A stretch of 64,000 nt of DNA from Roseicyclus sediminis (lineage in GTDB: Bacteria; Pseudomonadota; Alphaproteobacteria; Rhodobacterales; Rhodobacteraceae): NCBI RefSeq assembly GCF_025515305.1, contig NZ_JAOPHT010000012.1, positions 62,001 to 126,000 on the forward strand, written 5' to 3'. The notes under the pieces are model-generated. The model was given only the letters and a program-made list of their open reading frames with translations, was not told the origin of the DNA and searched no databases. Of the stretch, positions 45,354 through 54,133 are shown one piece after another (positions within the stretch are counted from its first letter, which is position 1; every line of letters begins with the position of its first letter). Position numbers and translations under genes: made by a program.

Positions 45354-46538
45354 ATGGCCATTGCTGTCACGCCCGCCGACCTTGTTGCCGACCTGACCGC
45401 CCGCGTCAGGGCGGCCATCGGCACGAGCGATCCCGTACCGCTGCACGCGCCCGAATTCGGACCTCGTGAGCGGGCGATGGTGACCGATTGCATCGATAGC
45501 GGCTGGGTTTCCTCGGTCGGCTCGCATGTCGATGCGTTCGAGGCGGCGGTTGCGGAGGCCTGCGGGACCGAGCACGCCGTCGCCACCGTGAACGGCACCA
45601 GCGCGCTGCAGATCGCCCTGATCGTTGCGGGCGTGCGGCCCGGTGACGAGGTCCTGGTGCCGGCCCTGTCCTTCGTGGCCACGGCGAATGCCGTTTGCCA
45701 TGCCGGGGCGGTGCCGCATTTCCTCGATAGCAGCATCGAGACGCTGGGCCTGTGTCCGCTCGCACTCTCCGCACACCTGGCGCGCGTGGCCGAGCGAACG
45801 GGCAACGGGCTTGTCAATCGGAACACGGGACGGCGCCTCGCCGCCATCGTTCCCATGCATGTCTTCGGCCATCCGGTCGACATGGCGGCGCTGAACGCGG
45901 TCGCCGAGGACTACGGTCTCCCCGTCGTCGAGGACGCGGCCGAAGCGCTCGGCAGCCTCTATCACGACCGTCCATGCGGAAGCCTCGGCCAGATCGCGGC
46001 GCTGTCCTTCAACGGCAACAAGATCCTGACCACCGGTGGCGGAGGTGCCGTCATCACCTCGAACGGCGAATGGGCGCGCCGGGCCAGGCACCTCGTGACC
46101 ACCGCGAAAAGGCCGCATCGCTGGGCCTTCGACCATGACGAGGTCGGCTATAACTATCGACTGCCCAACCTCAACGCCGCACTCGGCGTCGCGCAGATGG
46201 AGGCATTGCCGGATCGGCTCGCCCGCAAGCGGCGCCTCGCCGGCCAGTACACAAAGGCCTTCGAGGGTTGCACCGGCGCCACCGTCTTCGGCGAGCCCGC
46301 GCATTGCCGCTCGAACCACTGGCTCAACGCCCTCGTTCTGCAAGACGGGGCCGAGGTGCACCGCGACGCGATCCTCGACGGCCTGAACGAGGCGGGGCTG
46401 ATGGTCCGCCCGGTCTGGAACCTGCTCAATCGCTTGCCGATGTTCGTCGATTGCCCGGCCGCGCCCCTGCCGGTCGCCAGCGATCTGGAACGGCGGATCG
46501 TGAACGTGCCCTCCTCGGCAAACCTGGCGCGGCCATGA
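45354..46538 (+). CDS. legC: LegC-family PLP-dependent aminotransferase
   Basis: 394 residues, DegT/DnrJ/EryC1 fold. The PLP-binding Lys is in SFNGNKILTTGGGG near 226, with VVEDAAEALGS near 197 and NGTSALQIAL near 79. It installs the 4-amino group on the keto sugar from LegB. One nt separates it from the legB stop, and its stop overlaps legG by 4 nt. Confidence 0.93.
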   Translation: MAIAVTPADLVADLTARVRAAIGTSDPVPLHAPEFGPRERAMVTDCIDSGWVSSVGSHVDAFEAAVAEACGTEHAVATVNGTSALQIALIVAGVRPGDEVLVPALSFVATANAVCHAGAVPHFLDSSIETLGLCPLALSAHLARVAERTGNGLVNRNTGRRLAAIVPMHVFGHPVDMAALNAVAEDYGLPVVEDAAEALGSLYHDRPCGSLGQIAALSFNGNKILTTGGGGAVITSNGEWARRARHLVTTAKRPHRWAFDHDEVGYNYRLPNLNAALGVAQMEALPDRLARKRRLAGQYTKAFEGCTGATVFGEPAHCRSNHWLNALVLQDGAEVHRDAILDGLNEAGLMVRPVWNLLNRLPMFVDCPAAPLPVASDLERRIVNVPSSANLARP

Positions 46539-47677
46539 AGGTGATGATGGTCACCGGAAGTCGCGCCGACTGGGGCCTGCTGAAGCCCGTGGCGCAGGCC
46601 ATCGACGCCGCCGGGGACATGGCGCTGCATCTCGTCGCGACCGGGCAACACGCCATGGGCGACCAAGGGTCCCTTGCGGCGATCCGCGAGGATGGTTTCG
46701 AGCCTGTCGCCGTGATCGACCTGGCCCTCGACGCGCAGCCGGACGCCCTGTCGGCGGCCCGGGCAACGGGCCTCGCGAGCGTGGGGATCGCGGACGAGAT
46801 CGCAAGGTCGTCCCCCGACCTGATGATGGTTCTTGGCGATCGCTATGAGATCCTCGGGGCCGCCAGCGCCGCGGTGGTCATGGGGTTGCCCATCGCGCAT
46901 CTCTGCGGCGGTGACGTGACCGAAGGCGCCTTCGACGACGCCATTCGCCACGCGATCACCAAGCTGGCCAGCCTGCACTTCGTGACCACGGAAGCCGCCG
47001 CGCGCCGTGTGCGCCAGATGGGCGAGCAGCCGGATCGCGTGTTTCGGGTCGGCAGCACGGGTCTCGACACCATCGTGCAGACCGACATGATCCCGCGTGC
47101 CGAACTGGCGTCCGACCTGGGGCTCGACGCTGCGAAGGATTGGGCGCTGGTGGCGCTGCATCCCGAAACGCGGGGCATCGGCGCCGACGAGGCGGCCGAG
47201 ATCGTCCTGCGGGCCATCGTGGACAAGCCCGACATGGCCTTCATTCTCACCGGCAGCAACGCGGATCCACAGGGCTACCTGATCGACGGGGCCTTCGAGG
47301 CCTTCGCCGAAAACCATGCGAATGCCGTGTTTCACCGGACCCTCGGGTCGCGGCGCTTCCTGTCCGCGCTCCGCCACGCGCGGCTCATGATCGGGAACTC
47401 GTCGGCCGGTCTCTACGAAGCGCCGTCACTCGGCGTCGCGACCATCGACATCGGCGACCGGCAGAAGGGCCGCGACGCGGCGACATCCGTCCTTCATTCC
47501 ACCTTCGACGTGAATGACATCCGCCGATGCATGGAGGCCGGGCTTGCCATGAACCTGGAGACGGTCGAAAATCCGTATGGCGATGGGCAAAGCGCGGCGC
47601 GGGTCCTGTCGGTTCTGCGTACCGTCAGGCTGGGGCCTGATCTCCTGCGCAAGAGTTTCGTGGAGACCTTGCCATGA
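46535..47677 (+). CDS. legG: hydrolysing NDP-sugar 2-epimerase, LegG/NeuC type
   Basis: 380 residues, GT-B fold. Motifs: TGSRADWGLLKP at 8-19, LGDRYEILGAA near 105, LCGGDVTEGAFDD near 128, LHPETRG near 208 and GNSSAGLYEA near 288. It releases NDP and epimerises C2 to give 2,4-diacetamido-2,4,6-trideoxymannose. Coupled by 4-nt overlaps on both sides. Confidence 0.93.
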   Translation: MKVMMVTGSRADWGLLKPVAQAIDAAGDMALHLVATGQHAMGDQGSLAAIREDGFEPVAVIDLALDAQPDALSAARATGLASVGIADEIARSSPDLMMVLGDRYEILGAASAAVVMGLPIAHLCGGDVTEGAFDDAIRHAITKLASLHFVTTEAAARRVRQMGEQPDRVFRVGSTGLDTIVQTDMIPRAELASDLGLDAAKDWALVALHPETRGIGADEAAEIVLRAIVDKPDMAFILTGSNADPQGYLIDGAFEAFAENHANAVFHRTLGSRRFLSALRHARLMIGNSSAGLYEAPSLGVATIDIGDRQKGRDAATSVLHSTFDVNDIRRCMEAGLAMNLETVENPYGDGQSAARVLSVLRTVRLGPDLLRKSFVETLP

Positions 47678-48753
47678 CATGCCCTCCGGTCACGATCATC
47701 GCAGAGGTCGGCGTAAACCATAATGGCGATCCCGTCCTCGCGCGCGATCTCGTGCATGCCGCCGCCGATTGTGGTGCGGACTACGTGAAGTTCCAGACCT
47801 TCCGCGCGCGCGATCTGGTTGCCGCGCGTGCGCCCAAGGCCGCCTACCAGGACCGCGCCATCGGCGCGGATGCGGGGCAGCTGGAAATGCTTTCGGGCCT
47901 CGAACTTTCCCGCGAGGAGCATCTCGACCTTGTTTCGCTGTGCCGGGAACGCGGCATCGGTTTCCTGTCGTCGCCCTTCGATGTCGACAGTCTCGTGTTT
48001 CTGACGAGGGACCTTGCGCTCGACACGGTGAAGCTGGGGTCCGGCGAACTGAGCAACGGCCCGCTGATCCATCGGGCCGCGTCCACCGGGGCAAACCTGA
48101 TCCTGTCGACCGGCATGGCATCGCTGTCCGATGTCGAGGCCGCACTCGGCGCCTTTGCGCATGGAGCGCTGGCTCCTGGAACCCAGCCCGGACGGCGCAG
48201 TTTCGCCCAGTTGCTCCTCGACCCGGAGGCGTGGAAGGTGCTGGAGGCGCGGGTGTCCCTTCTTCATTGCACCACGGATTACCCGGCGCCCGTGGCCTCC
48301 ATCAATCTTCGCGCCATGGACACCCTGAGGCAGGCCTTCGGCCTGACAGTGGGCTATTCCGACCACACGGAAGGCGGTGCGATATCGGTCGCCGCCGTCG
48401 CGCGCGGCGCGCGGATCATCGAGAAGCACCTGACGCTGGACCGGGATCTTCCGGGGCCCGATCACCGCTCGAGCCTCGAACCCGGGCCCTTTGCCCGCAT
48501 GGTGGCCGACATCCGCGATACCGAGGCGGCGCTTGGCAGCGCGCGCAAACAGCCATCCGCCGAGGAATGGGAGACCCGGCTGGCGGCAAGGAAAAGCCTG
48601 CTCGCGGCCCGCGATCTGCCGAAGGGTCATGTGTTGACGCCCGAGGACATCACGATCAAGCGTCCGGGTGGTGGACGCTCGCCGATGGAATACTGGGAGG
48701 CGATCGGGACGGTCCTGCCCCATGATCTGGCGTCCGAGGACTATATCCCATGA
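47674..48753 (+). CDS. legI: N,N'-diacetyllegionaminate synthase, LegI/NeuB type
   Basis: 359 residues, the normal NeuB length. Canonical motifs: AEVGVNHNGD near 10-19, VKFQTF near 38, HCTTDYPAP near 198, GYSDHTEGG near 226 and EKHLTLDRDLPGPDH near 250, with a C-terminal SAF domain (about 300-358). It condenses the LegG product with PEP. The motifs are much closer to consensus than those of the fusion at 37038-38582. Confidence 0.94.
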   Translation: MTCPPVTIIAEVGVNHNGDPVLARDLVHAAADCGADYVKFQTFRARDLVAARAPKAAYQDRAIGADAGQLEMLSGLELSREEHLDLVSLCRERGIGFLSSPFDVDSLVFLTRDLALDTVKLGSGELSNGPLIHRAASTGANLILSTGMASLSDVEAALGAFAHGALAPGTQPGRRSFAQLLLDPEAWKVLEARVSLLHCTTDYPAPVASINLRAMDTLRQAFGLTVGYSDHTEGGAISVAAVARGARIIEKHLTLDRDLPGPDHRSSLEPGPFARMVADIRDTEAALGSARKQPSAEEWETRLAARKSLLAARDLPKGHVLTPEDITIKRPGGGRSPMEYWEAIGTVLPHDLASEDYIP

Positions 48754-49403
48754 CCATGGCGGGACTGGTCATGCTCGGCTGCGGTGGACATGCCCGCGTT
48801 GTTCTCGACGCCGCTGCCAGCGTCGGATCACAGGTGATCGGATGCATCGCGCCCACGGGCCCTGACGCCGCCTGGCCAGGCGACATCCCCTGGCTTGGCG
48901 GCGACGACCGCCTCGAAGACCTGGACCCGGCCGCCATACGGTTGCTGAATGGGCTGGGCTCCGCCGGGTCGACGGCCCGCCGGAGGCGGGTGTTCGATCA
49001 CGCGGCATCCCTCGGCTTCCGGTTCGAAGGTCTCCGGCATCCCGCGGCATGGGTGAGTGGAAAGGCCGACATCGATGCCACCGCGCTCCTCATGGCCGGC
49101 TGCATCGTGCAATCCCATGCCACGATCGCGCAGAATGCACTGATAAACTCCGGGGCCCTCGTGGAGCATGATTGCGAGATCGGCGCCCATGCCCATGTGG
49201 CGTCCCGTGCTGCCCTTGCCGGTGGCGTGCGGGTCGGGGAGGGCGCACATGTCGGGCTGAACGCGTCGGTGCGGGAAGGTGTCCGGATCGGTGCAAATGC
49301 GGTGGTCGGCGCCGGCGCGGTGGTGATCGCCGACGTGGAAGAGGGCACGACGGTCGTGGGGTCGCCCGCCCGGTCCGTCAGAGACAGGAGCGTTTCTGAA
49401 TGA
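48750..49403 (+). CDS. legH: NeuD/PglD-family sugar O/N-acetyltransferase, LegH type
   Basis: 217 residues. An N-terminal Rossmann-like part (GCGGHARVVLDAA at 10-22) and a C-terminal left-handed beta-helix of hexapeptide repeats (about 95-200), with the catalytic His in LVEHDCEIG near 137. It should acetylate the 4-amino group made by LegC. The assignment rests on family plus position; other acyl donors are possible. Confidence 0.82.
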   Translation: MTMAGLVMLGCGGHARVVLDAAASVGSQVIGCIAPTGPDAAWPGDIPWLGGDDRLEDLDPAAIRLLNGLGSAGSTARRRRVFDHAASLGFRFEGLRHPAAWVSGKADIDATALLMAGCIVQSHATIAQNALINSGALVEHDCEIGAHAHVASRAALAGGVRVGEGAHVGLNASVREGVRIGANAVVGAGAVVIADVEEGTTVVGSPARSVRDRSVSE

Positions 49404-50467
49404 AGGAGCGCATTCGACAACTCGTGATCTCGGAACAGGCGACCGTCCGGGACGCTCTCTTGGCCATCGACAGCGGAAGCCTGCAGATCGCGCTGGTGAC
49501 CGATGCCGAGGATCGCCTGCTCTTCACGGTCACGGATGGCGACATCCGCCGTGCCCTTCTGGCCGGGATCGGGCCAGACAGCCCCGTGCTTGCGCTCGGG
49601 GGCAAGCCGCCGCGAACGATCGCCCCTGATGTCAGCGATTCCGAAGCCCGTCAGATCATGCGACAGCAGTCGCTCCACCATTTGCCGGTGGTCGATGCCG
49701 GCGGGCGGCTCCTTGACCTGATCTACGTCGACGACCTTTCCGGCTTGCGGCCCAACGACACGCGCGTCGTCCTGATGGCGGGCGGGCTGGGCACGCGACT
49801 GCGTCCGCTGACCGCACAAACTCCCAAGCCCATGCTCCGACTTGGCGACCGCCCGATCCTGGAGACGATCATCCGGTCCCTGTCGGATCAGGGTTTTTCC
49901 AATCTCACAATTTCGCTCAACTACCGCGGCGACCAGATCCGCGACCATTTCGGCGACGGTCGCCGCTTCGGTGTTGAAATCACCTATGTCGAGGAAAAGG
50001 AGCGCCTTGGAACGGCCGGTGCGCTGACGCTTCTGCCCGACCGCCCGCAACAGCCGTTCATCGTGATGAATGCGGACCTTCTGACCACGATCCGCTACGA
50101 AGCGCTCGTGAATTTCCACCGCGAACAGACGGCCAAGGCCACGGTTTGCGCGTGGGAGTACAGCCACCAGGTTCCCTATGGCGTGCTGCAGACCGATGAC
50201 ACGCGCCTCGTCGCGATCGAGGAGAAACCGACCCGCGTCGAGAGGGTCAGCGCGGGCATCTACGTGCTGTCGCCCGAGGTGCTGGACCTGCTCGATGGGC
50301 CCACGTACACGGACATGCCCGACCTGCTGCAACGGCTCATGAATGCCGGCGACCCGGTTTCCGTTTTCGCGATGCGCGAAACCTGGATCGACATCGGCCG
50401 CATCGAGGATCTCGAGCAGGCGCGCGCGCATGTCGAGAAGTCCGCCGGACCGGACAGCGATTCATGA
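49400..50467 (+). CDS. ptmE: CBS-domain sugar-1-phosphate nucleotidyltransferase, PtmE type
   Basis: 355 residues: a pair of CBS domains (about 1-120) followed by a nucleotidyltransferase domain starting with VVLMAGGLGTRLRPLTAQTP at about 124-143. Campylobacter PtmE has this architecture and makes GDP-glucosamine for legionaminic acid, which shows that GDP rather than UDP sugars feed that pathway. The CBS pair may sense adenine nucleotides. It lies between legH and legF with 4-nt overlaps. Confidence 0.85.
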   Translation: MKERIRQLVISEQATVRDALLAIDSGSLQIALVTDAEDRLLFTVTDGDIRRALLAGIGPDSPVLALGGKPPRTIAPDVSDSEARQIMRQQSLHHLPVVDAGGRLLDLIYVDDLSGLRPNDTRVVLMAGGLGTRLRPLTAQTPKPMLRLGDRPILETIIRSLSDQGFSNLTISLNYRGDQIRDHFGDGRRFGVEITYVEEKERLGTAGALTLLPDRPQQPFIVMNADLLTTIRYEALVNFHREQTAKATVCAWEYSHQVPYGVLQTDDTRLVAIEEKPTRVERVSAGIYVLSPEVLDLLDGPTYTDMPDLLQRLMNAGDPVSVFAMRETWIDIGRIEDLEQARAHVEKSAGPDSDS

Positions 50468-51192
50468 CCGGACGCATCGGGCTGATTTGCGCACGCGGCG
50501 GTTCCAAGGGCGTGCCGGGCAAGAACGTCCGACCCTTTCACGGGGTGCCGCTCATCGCCTGGAGCATCGCGCAACTGAAGGCATCCGGCGTCGTCGATGC
50601 CGTCGCGGTCAGCAGCGACAGCGCCGAAATCCTGAAGGCCGCGACGGACCACGGCTGCGATCTGGCCATCGAGCGTCCTGCGGACATGGCCACCGACGAG
50701 GCGGGGGTCGCCCCGGCGATCCTGCACGCGGTCGCGGAGGCGGAAGCGGCGCGAGCGACCACCTTCGCGACCATCGTCTACCTGCAGGCCACATCGCCGA
50801 TCCGCCTGCCGCAAGATATCGCGGAGGCCGTCGCGCTTTTCGAGGCCACGGGTGCGCAAAGCGTGGTCAGTGCGGTCCGCACCGACGCGTCGCCCTATTT
50901 TTCGCTTCTCGAAGAGGCCGCCGACGGCACGGCGCATCTGAGCAAACCCTTGCCCGGCGGGGTCGCCCGGCGACAGGACGCTCCGGCGACCTTTCGGCTG
51001 AACGGGTCGATCTACATCCTGGACCGCGCGCGCTTCGCGGACATGCAGGTCCTGACGCCGACGACCCGGATCTACGAAATGCCCGAGGACCGATCCATCG
51101 ACATTGACACGCCCTTCGACTGGGACCTCGCGGAGTTCGCCATGGGCCGCGCCCTTGCCCTTTATCCGGAGCTGCGGAGCGTGAAGCCATGA
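50464..51192 (+). CDS. legF: CMP-legionaminic acid synthetase
   Basis: 242 residues, acylneuraminate cytidylyltransferase. The CTP loop CARGGSKGVPGKN is at about 10-22, with YLQATSPIR near 105 and the C-terminal SIDIDTPFDWDLAE block. It activates diacetyllegionaminic acid as CMP-Leg. Overlaps ptmE and the following gene by 4 nt. Confidence 0.93.
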   Translation: MTGRIGLICARGGSKGVPGKNVRPFHGVPLIAWSIAQLKASGVVDAVAVSSDSAEILKAATDHGCDLAIERPADMATDEAGVAPAILHAVAEAEAARATTFATIVYLQATSPIRLPQDIAEAVALFEATGAQSVVSAVRTDASPYFSLLEEAADGTAHLSKPLPGGVARRQDAPATFRLNGSIYILDRARFADMQVLTPTTRIYEMPEDRSIDIDTPFDWDLAEFAMGRALALYPELRSVKP

Positions 51193-52319
51193 CGGCCAAT
51201 GGGAAACGGGCCGTGGTCTTCTGCAATGGCGTGCGGCAACGGATGATCGACGAAAGCGGCGGACTGGATGCCCTGTCCCCCATTTTCGACGTCTTCATCG
51301 ACGTCAGTGCCTTCGCCAAGCCTTGGGAATACGAGCAGAGCTACGAGGACAGGGTGACGCCGGAGACCACCGTCTCCCTGCGCACGCCTGAAGAGGCCCA
51401 CTCCTATTTCGCGGCCGAACGCTTCGACTATGTGCTTGTCGTGGGCCTGGAATGGTCGAAGGCGCGTGCCGAACTAGTCGCGTCCATCGGCGCGACTGCG
51501 CGCGCCTGGGGTATCCTCTTCGTACGCGGCGATCTGCGCGATCTGTTTCGCGGACGCCAATACGACGACCGGTGGTTCAACCTTCCGCGCCGCGCCTTGC
51601 GACGCAAACGGGCGCATCTGCCCAAGGGCATCCCGCCGGCGACGCACTACTTCAGCAACGAGACGAAAGGCTTCGAGTTTCCCGAGGTCGTGCCGGGCGT
51701 CACGCATACCGTTCCCGTCAATCACATCGATTGGCACTATCTCGCCCGTGCAGAGCCCGCCGAAGGCCCGCCCGCGCTGGTCTTCCTGGACCAGGCGGTC
51801 ACGTTCACCTTTGCGGACGCGCCCAACAACCTGCATGCCGAACGCTTCTTCGACGCCGAGCTGCAGGCCGCACATCTGGACCTCGTCAACGACTACCTCC
51901 GCCGCCTGCGCGACCAGACCGGGTTGCCGGTGGTCGTCTGCCTGCATCCCAACTGGCCGAGCAGTGCGCCGTCGCCCTACGACGCGACCTTCACCAGCGT
52001 TCGCAAGCAGACGGTGAACTGGCTGATGAATTGCCGGCTGGCCGTCACCCACACCTCGATGGCGACGGGGTTCTGCCATCTGCTGAATGTGCCCACCGTC
52101 CTGCTGGACCTTCCGCGCAACCTGATGCCCGACGAGGTCTATTTCGACCTGCGGAAGAAGGCCAAGGCCGAGCGGCTGCCTGTGCATCGCTGGCCGGCGG
52201 CGCACCTGCCCACCGAACGGGTGCCGCCCGCGAACAACGCCCGCATCCGCAACTTCCTCGCCCCGGATGCGGCGGGGAGTAGCCTCCGCGAGGTATTGGA
52301 GGTAATCCTGCACACCTGA
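51189..52319 (+). CDS. unrecognised protein coupled to legF, transferase candidate
   Basis: 376 residues, start ATG overlapping the legF stop by 4 nt, so it is expressed with the Leg pathway. No signal peptide or membrane helix. It has Rossmann-like stretches (RAVVFCNGVRQR, YVLVVGLEW), a middle FLDQAVTF block, VVCLHPNWPSS near 250 and an AVTHTSMATGFCHLLNVPTVLL block near 286-308. The last two recall the nucleotide-binding half of GT-B or sialyltransferase-like enzymes. It may transfer CMP-activated Leg, but I do not recognise the family. Confidence 0.7.
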   Translation: MTANGKRAVVFCNGVRQRMIDESGGLDALSPIFDVFIDVSAFAKPWEYEQSYEDRVTPETTVSLRTPEEAHSYFAAERFDYVLVVGLEWSKARAELVASIGATARAWGILFVRGDLRDLFRGRQYDDRWFNLPRRALRRKRAHLPKGIPPATHYFSNETKGFEFPEVVPGVTHTVPVNHIDWHYLARAEPAEGPPALVFLDQAVTFTFADAPNNLHAERFFDAELQAAHLDLVNDYLRRLRDQTGLPVVVCLHPNWPSSAPSPYDATFTSVRKQTVNWLMNCRLAVTHTSMATGFCHLLNVPTVLLDLPRNLMPDEVYFDLRKKAKAERLPVHRWPAAHLPTERVPPANNARIRNFLAPDAAGSSLREVLEVILHT

Positions 52320-52536
52320 TGCCGCAGCAGGAAAGTCGCATCCCGGGGCTTCCCGTGTGTCATGGCCTTCCCGGGCATCCGGAGTGCAACCGCGAGGCTT
52401 CATCCGGCCATCCGGTGCAGGCGAAAACGAGTGTCGGATCCTGCGTCACGCGACAGATCGCGAGTGCGCTGGGTTCCGGCAAGAAACGAGGCGCATTCGG
52501 CGCGGTTCCGCGCCGACACACGATGCGAGGTGCTGC

Positions 52537-53217
52537 TTGTCTTTCCTGAAACAGGTCGAACGACGCGTTCGCGACAAACTCAAGGGCCGTATGGCGCGCT
52601 ATCGGGCCCGTCCGATCGGCCGGGATTTCGGGAAGATCTTTCAGATCTACGATGCCATACGCAGCGTCGAGACCGTCCCGGGCGCCTTCGTGGAATGCGG
52701 TGTCGGCCATGGTGTTTCGCTGGCCCACATGGCCTGGTTCAATCAGCAACTCGGGTTGGGGCGCGAAATCTGGGGCTTCGACTCCTTCCAGGGATTTCCC
52801 GAAGGATCCCCTGAGGATCGGGACGGGTTCGACCCCAGGGCGATGAAGGACTACGAACAGTTCACGGTCGACTGGGTGCGGCGCTACGTGTCCGAACGAA
52901 CGAAATCCCCCGAATTGGCCGCGTCCATCCATTACGTCGAGGGGTTCTTTCCGGAAACTTTCGCGCAGTACGACGGTGCGCCGGTCGCCTTGCTGCATGT
53001 GGATGTCGACCTCTACCAGAGCTACGCGGACAGCCTCGACCACTTCTGGCCGCTCGTGGCACCCGGTGGGATCGCGGTCTTTGACGAATACGATGCGCAC
53101 CGTGACCTCGAGAAATGGCCGGGTGCGAAAATCGCGATCGACGCGTTCCTCGAACGCGAGGGGCTTTCGCTGGAACGTCACTTCTCTGGATACACGATGG
53201 TGCGCAAACCTCGGTGA
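52537..53217 (+). CDS. TylF/MycF-like SAM-dependent O-methyltransferase
   Basis: 226 residues from a TTG at 52537 with GAGG six bases before it; an ATG at 52591 (208 residues, AAGGG upstream) is nearly as good. The SAM motif FVECGVGHGVSLAHM is followed by WGFDSFQGFPE and the metal-binding LLHVDVDLYQSY and VFDEYD segments of the TylF family, which methylates sugar hydroxyls. It probably decorates the glycan. 217 nt separate it from the preceding gene. Confidence 0.8.
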   Translation: MSFLKQVERRVRDKLKGRMARYRARPIGRDFGKIFQIYDAIRSVETVPGAFVECGVGHGVSLAHMAWFNQQLGLGREIWGFDSFQGFPEGSPEDRDGFDPRAMKDYEQFTVDWVRRYVSERTKSPELAASIHYVEGFFPETFAQYDGAPVALLHVDVDLYQSYADSLDHFWPLVAPGGIAVFDEYDAHRDLEKWPGAKIAIDAFLEREGLSLERHFSGYTMVRKPR

Positions 53218-53350
53218 CCGGCGTCGGATCGGCCTTTCCGGGGACGAACGGAGGCAGATCGCCCGGCGGCGGGCGCCTTTGCCCCGACGCCCGGCCGGTC
53301 ACTCGCCTTGCCCGCCGGCCCGATCGCTTCTAGACACTCCGCGAAAGTAT

Positions 53351-54067
53351 ATGGGTGGGGCCTTGGCAAATCCTTTCCGAAACGTCTTCCTGAACTACCA
53401 CCGGTTGCGGAACACGGCCTTCGTCTCGCTCGATGGCGTGCGTGTCCATTCCGCCGAAGGGCGCGTTCCGCGCGCGGTACGCAACGGTCTCTACAAGAAG
53501 ACCTACGAGGACGCGGAGCGGCGCCTCTTGCAGCAGGTCGTTCGGCCGGGCGACCGCGTGCTGGAGATCGGGGCGGGCATTGGGGCTGTCGGCCTTCTGG
53601 CGGCGCGCATCACCGGTGGTCAGAACGTTCTGTCCTACGAGGCGAACCCGGACCTGGAGCCGGTCATCGAGGCGAATTACGCCCTGAACGAGACACATCC
53701 GACCCTTCGGATGAAGGCGATCACGACGGACGGGGCGCCGATCGTCTTCTACCGCGCGGACAACATACTCTCCTCGTCGGTGCATGAGAGGCGCGAGGCG
53801 CAGAACGCGATCACGGTCGAGAGCGACAGCCTCGCCGACGTGATCGCGGAGTTTTCGCCGGACGTGCTCGTCATGGATGTGGAAGGCGCGGAGACCGACC
53901 TTCTGAAGGACGCGCCGCTGGGTGGTATCCGCGCGATCGTGCTGGAAGTGCATCCTCATATCGTGGGGCAGGCCGCGATCGACGAGCTGAAATCCGGGCT
54001 TGCGTCGGCGGGCTTCCGCACGGATGCCGAGGACCGGTTGACGGTTCTGATGACCCGATCCGGCTAG
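53351..54067 (+). CDS. FkbM-family methyltransferase
   Basis: 238 residues from the ATG at 53351; a TTG at 53363 is possible. SAM-binding VLEIGAGIGAVGLLAA near 75-90, the SYEANPDLEPVIEAN acidic segment near 97-111 and VLVMDVEGAETDLL near 178 define the FkbM fold. Members methylate sugar or polyketide hydroxyls. Likely glycan modification. Confidence 0.83.
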   Translation: MGGALANPFRNVFLNYHRLRNTAFVSLDGVRVHSAEGRVPRAVRNGLYKKTYEDAERRLLQQVVRPGDRVLEIGAGIGAVGLLAARITGGQNVLSYEANPDLEPVIEANYALNETHPTLRMKAITTDGAPIVFYRADNILSSSVHERREAQNAITVESDSLADVIAEFSPDVLVMDVEGAETDLLKDAPLGGIRAIVLEVHPHIVGQAAIDELKSGLASAGFRTDAEDRLTVLMTRSG

Positions 54068-54133
54068 GGCGTTTTGCGGGGCCTCGACCCCGCGTCGATC
54101 CCCACGCGATGGGTGAGGGACAAGGGGGTTCCG

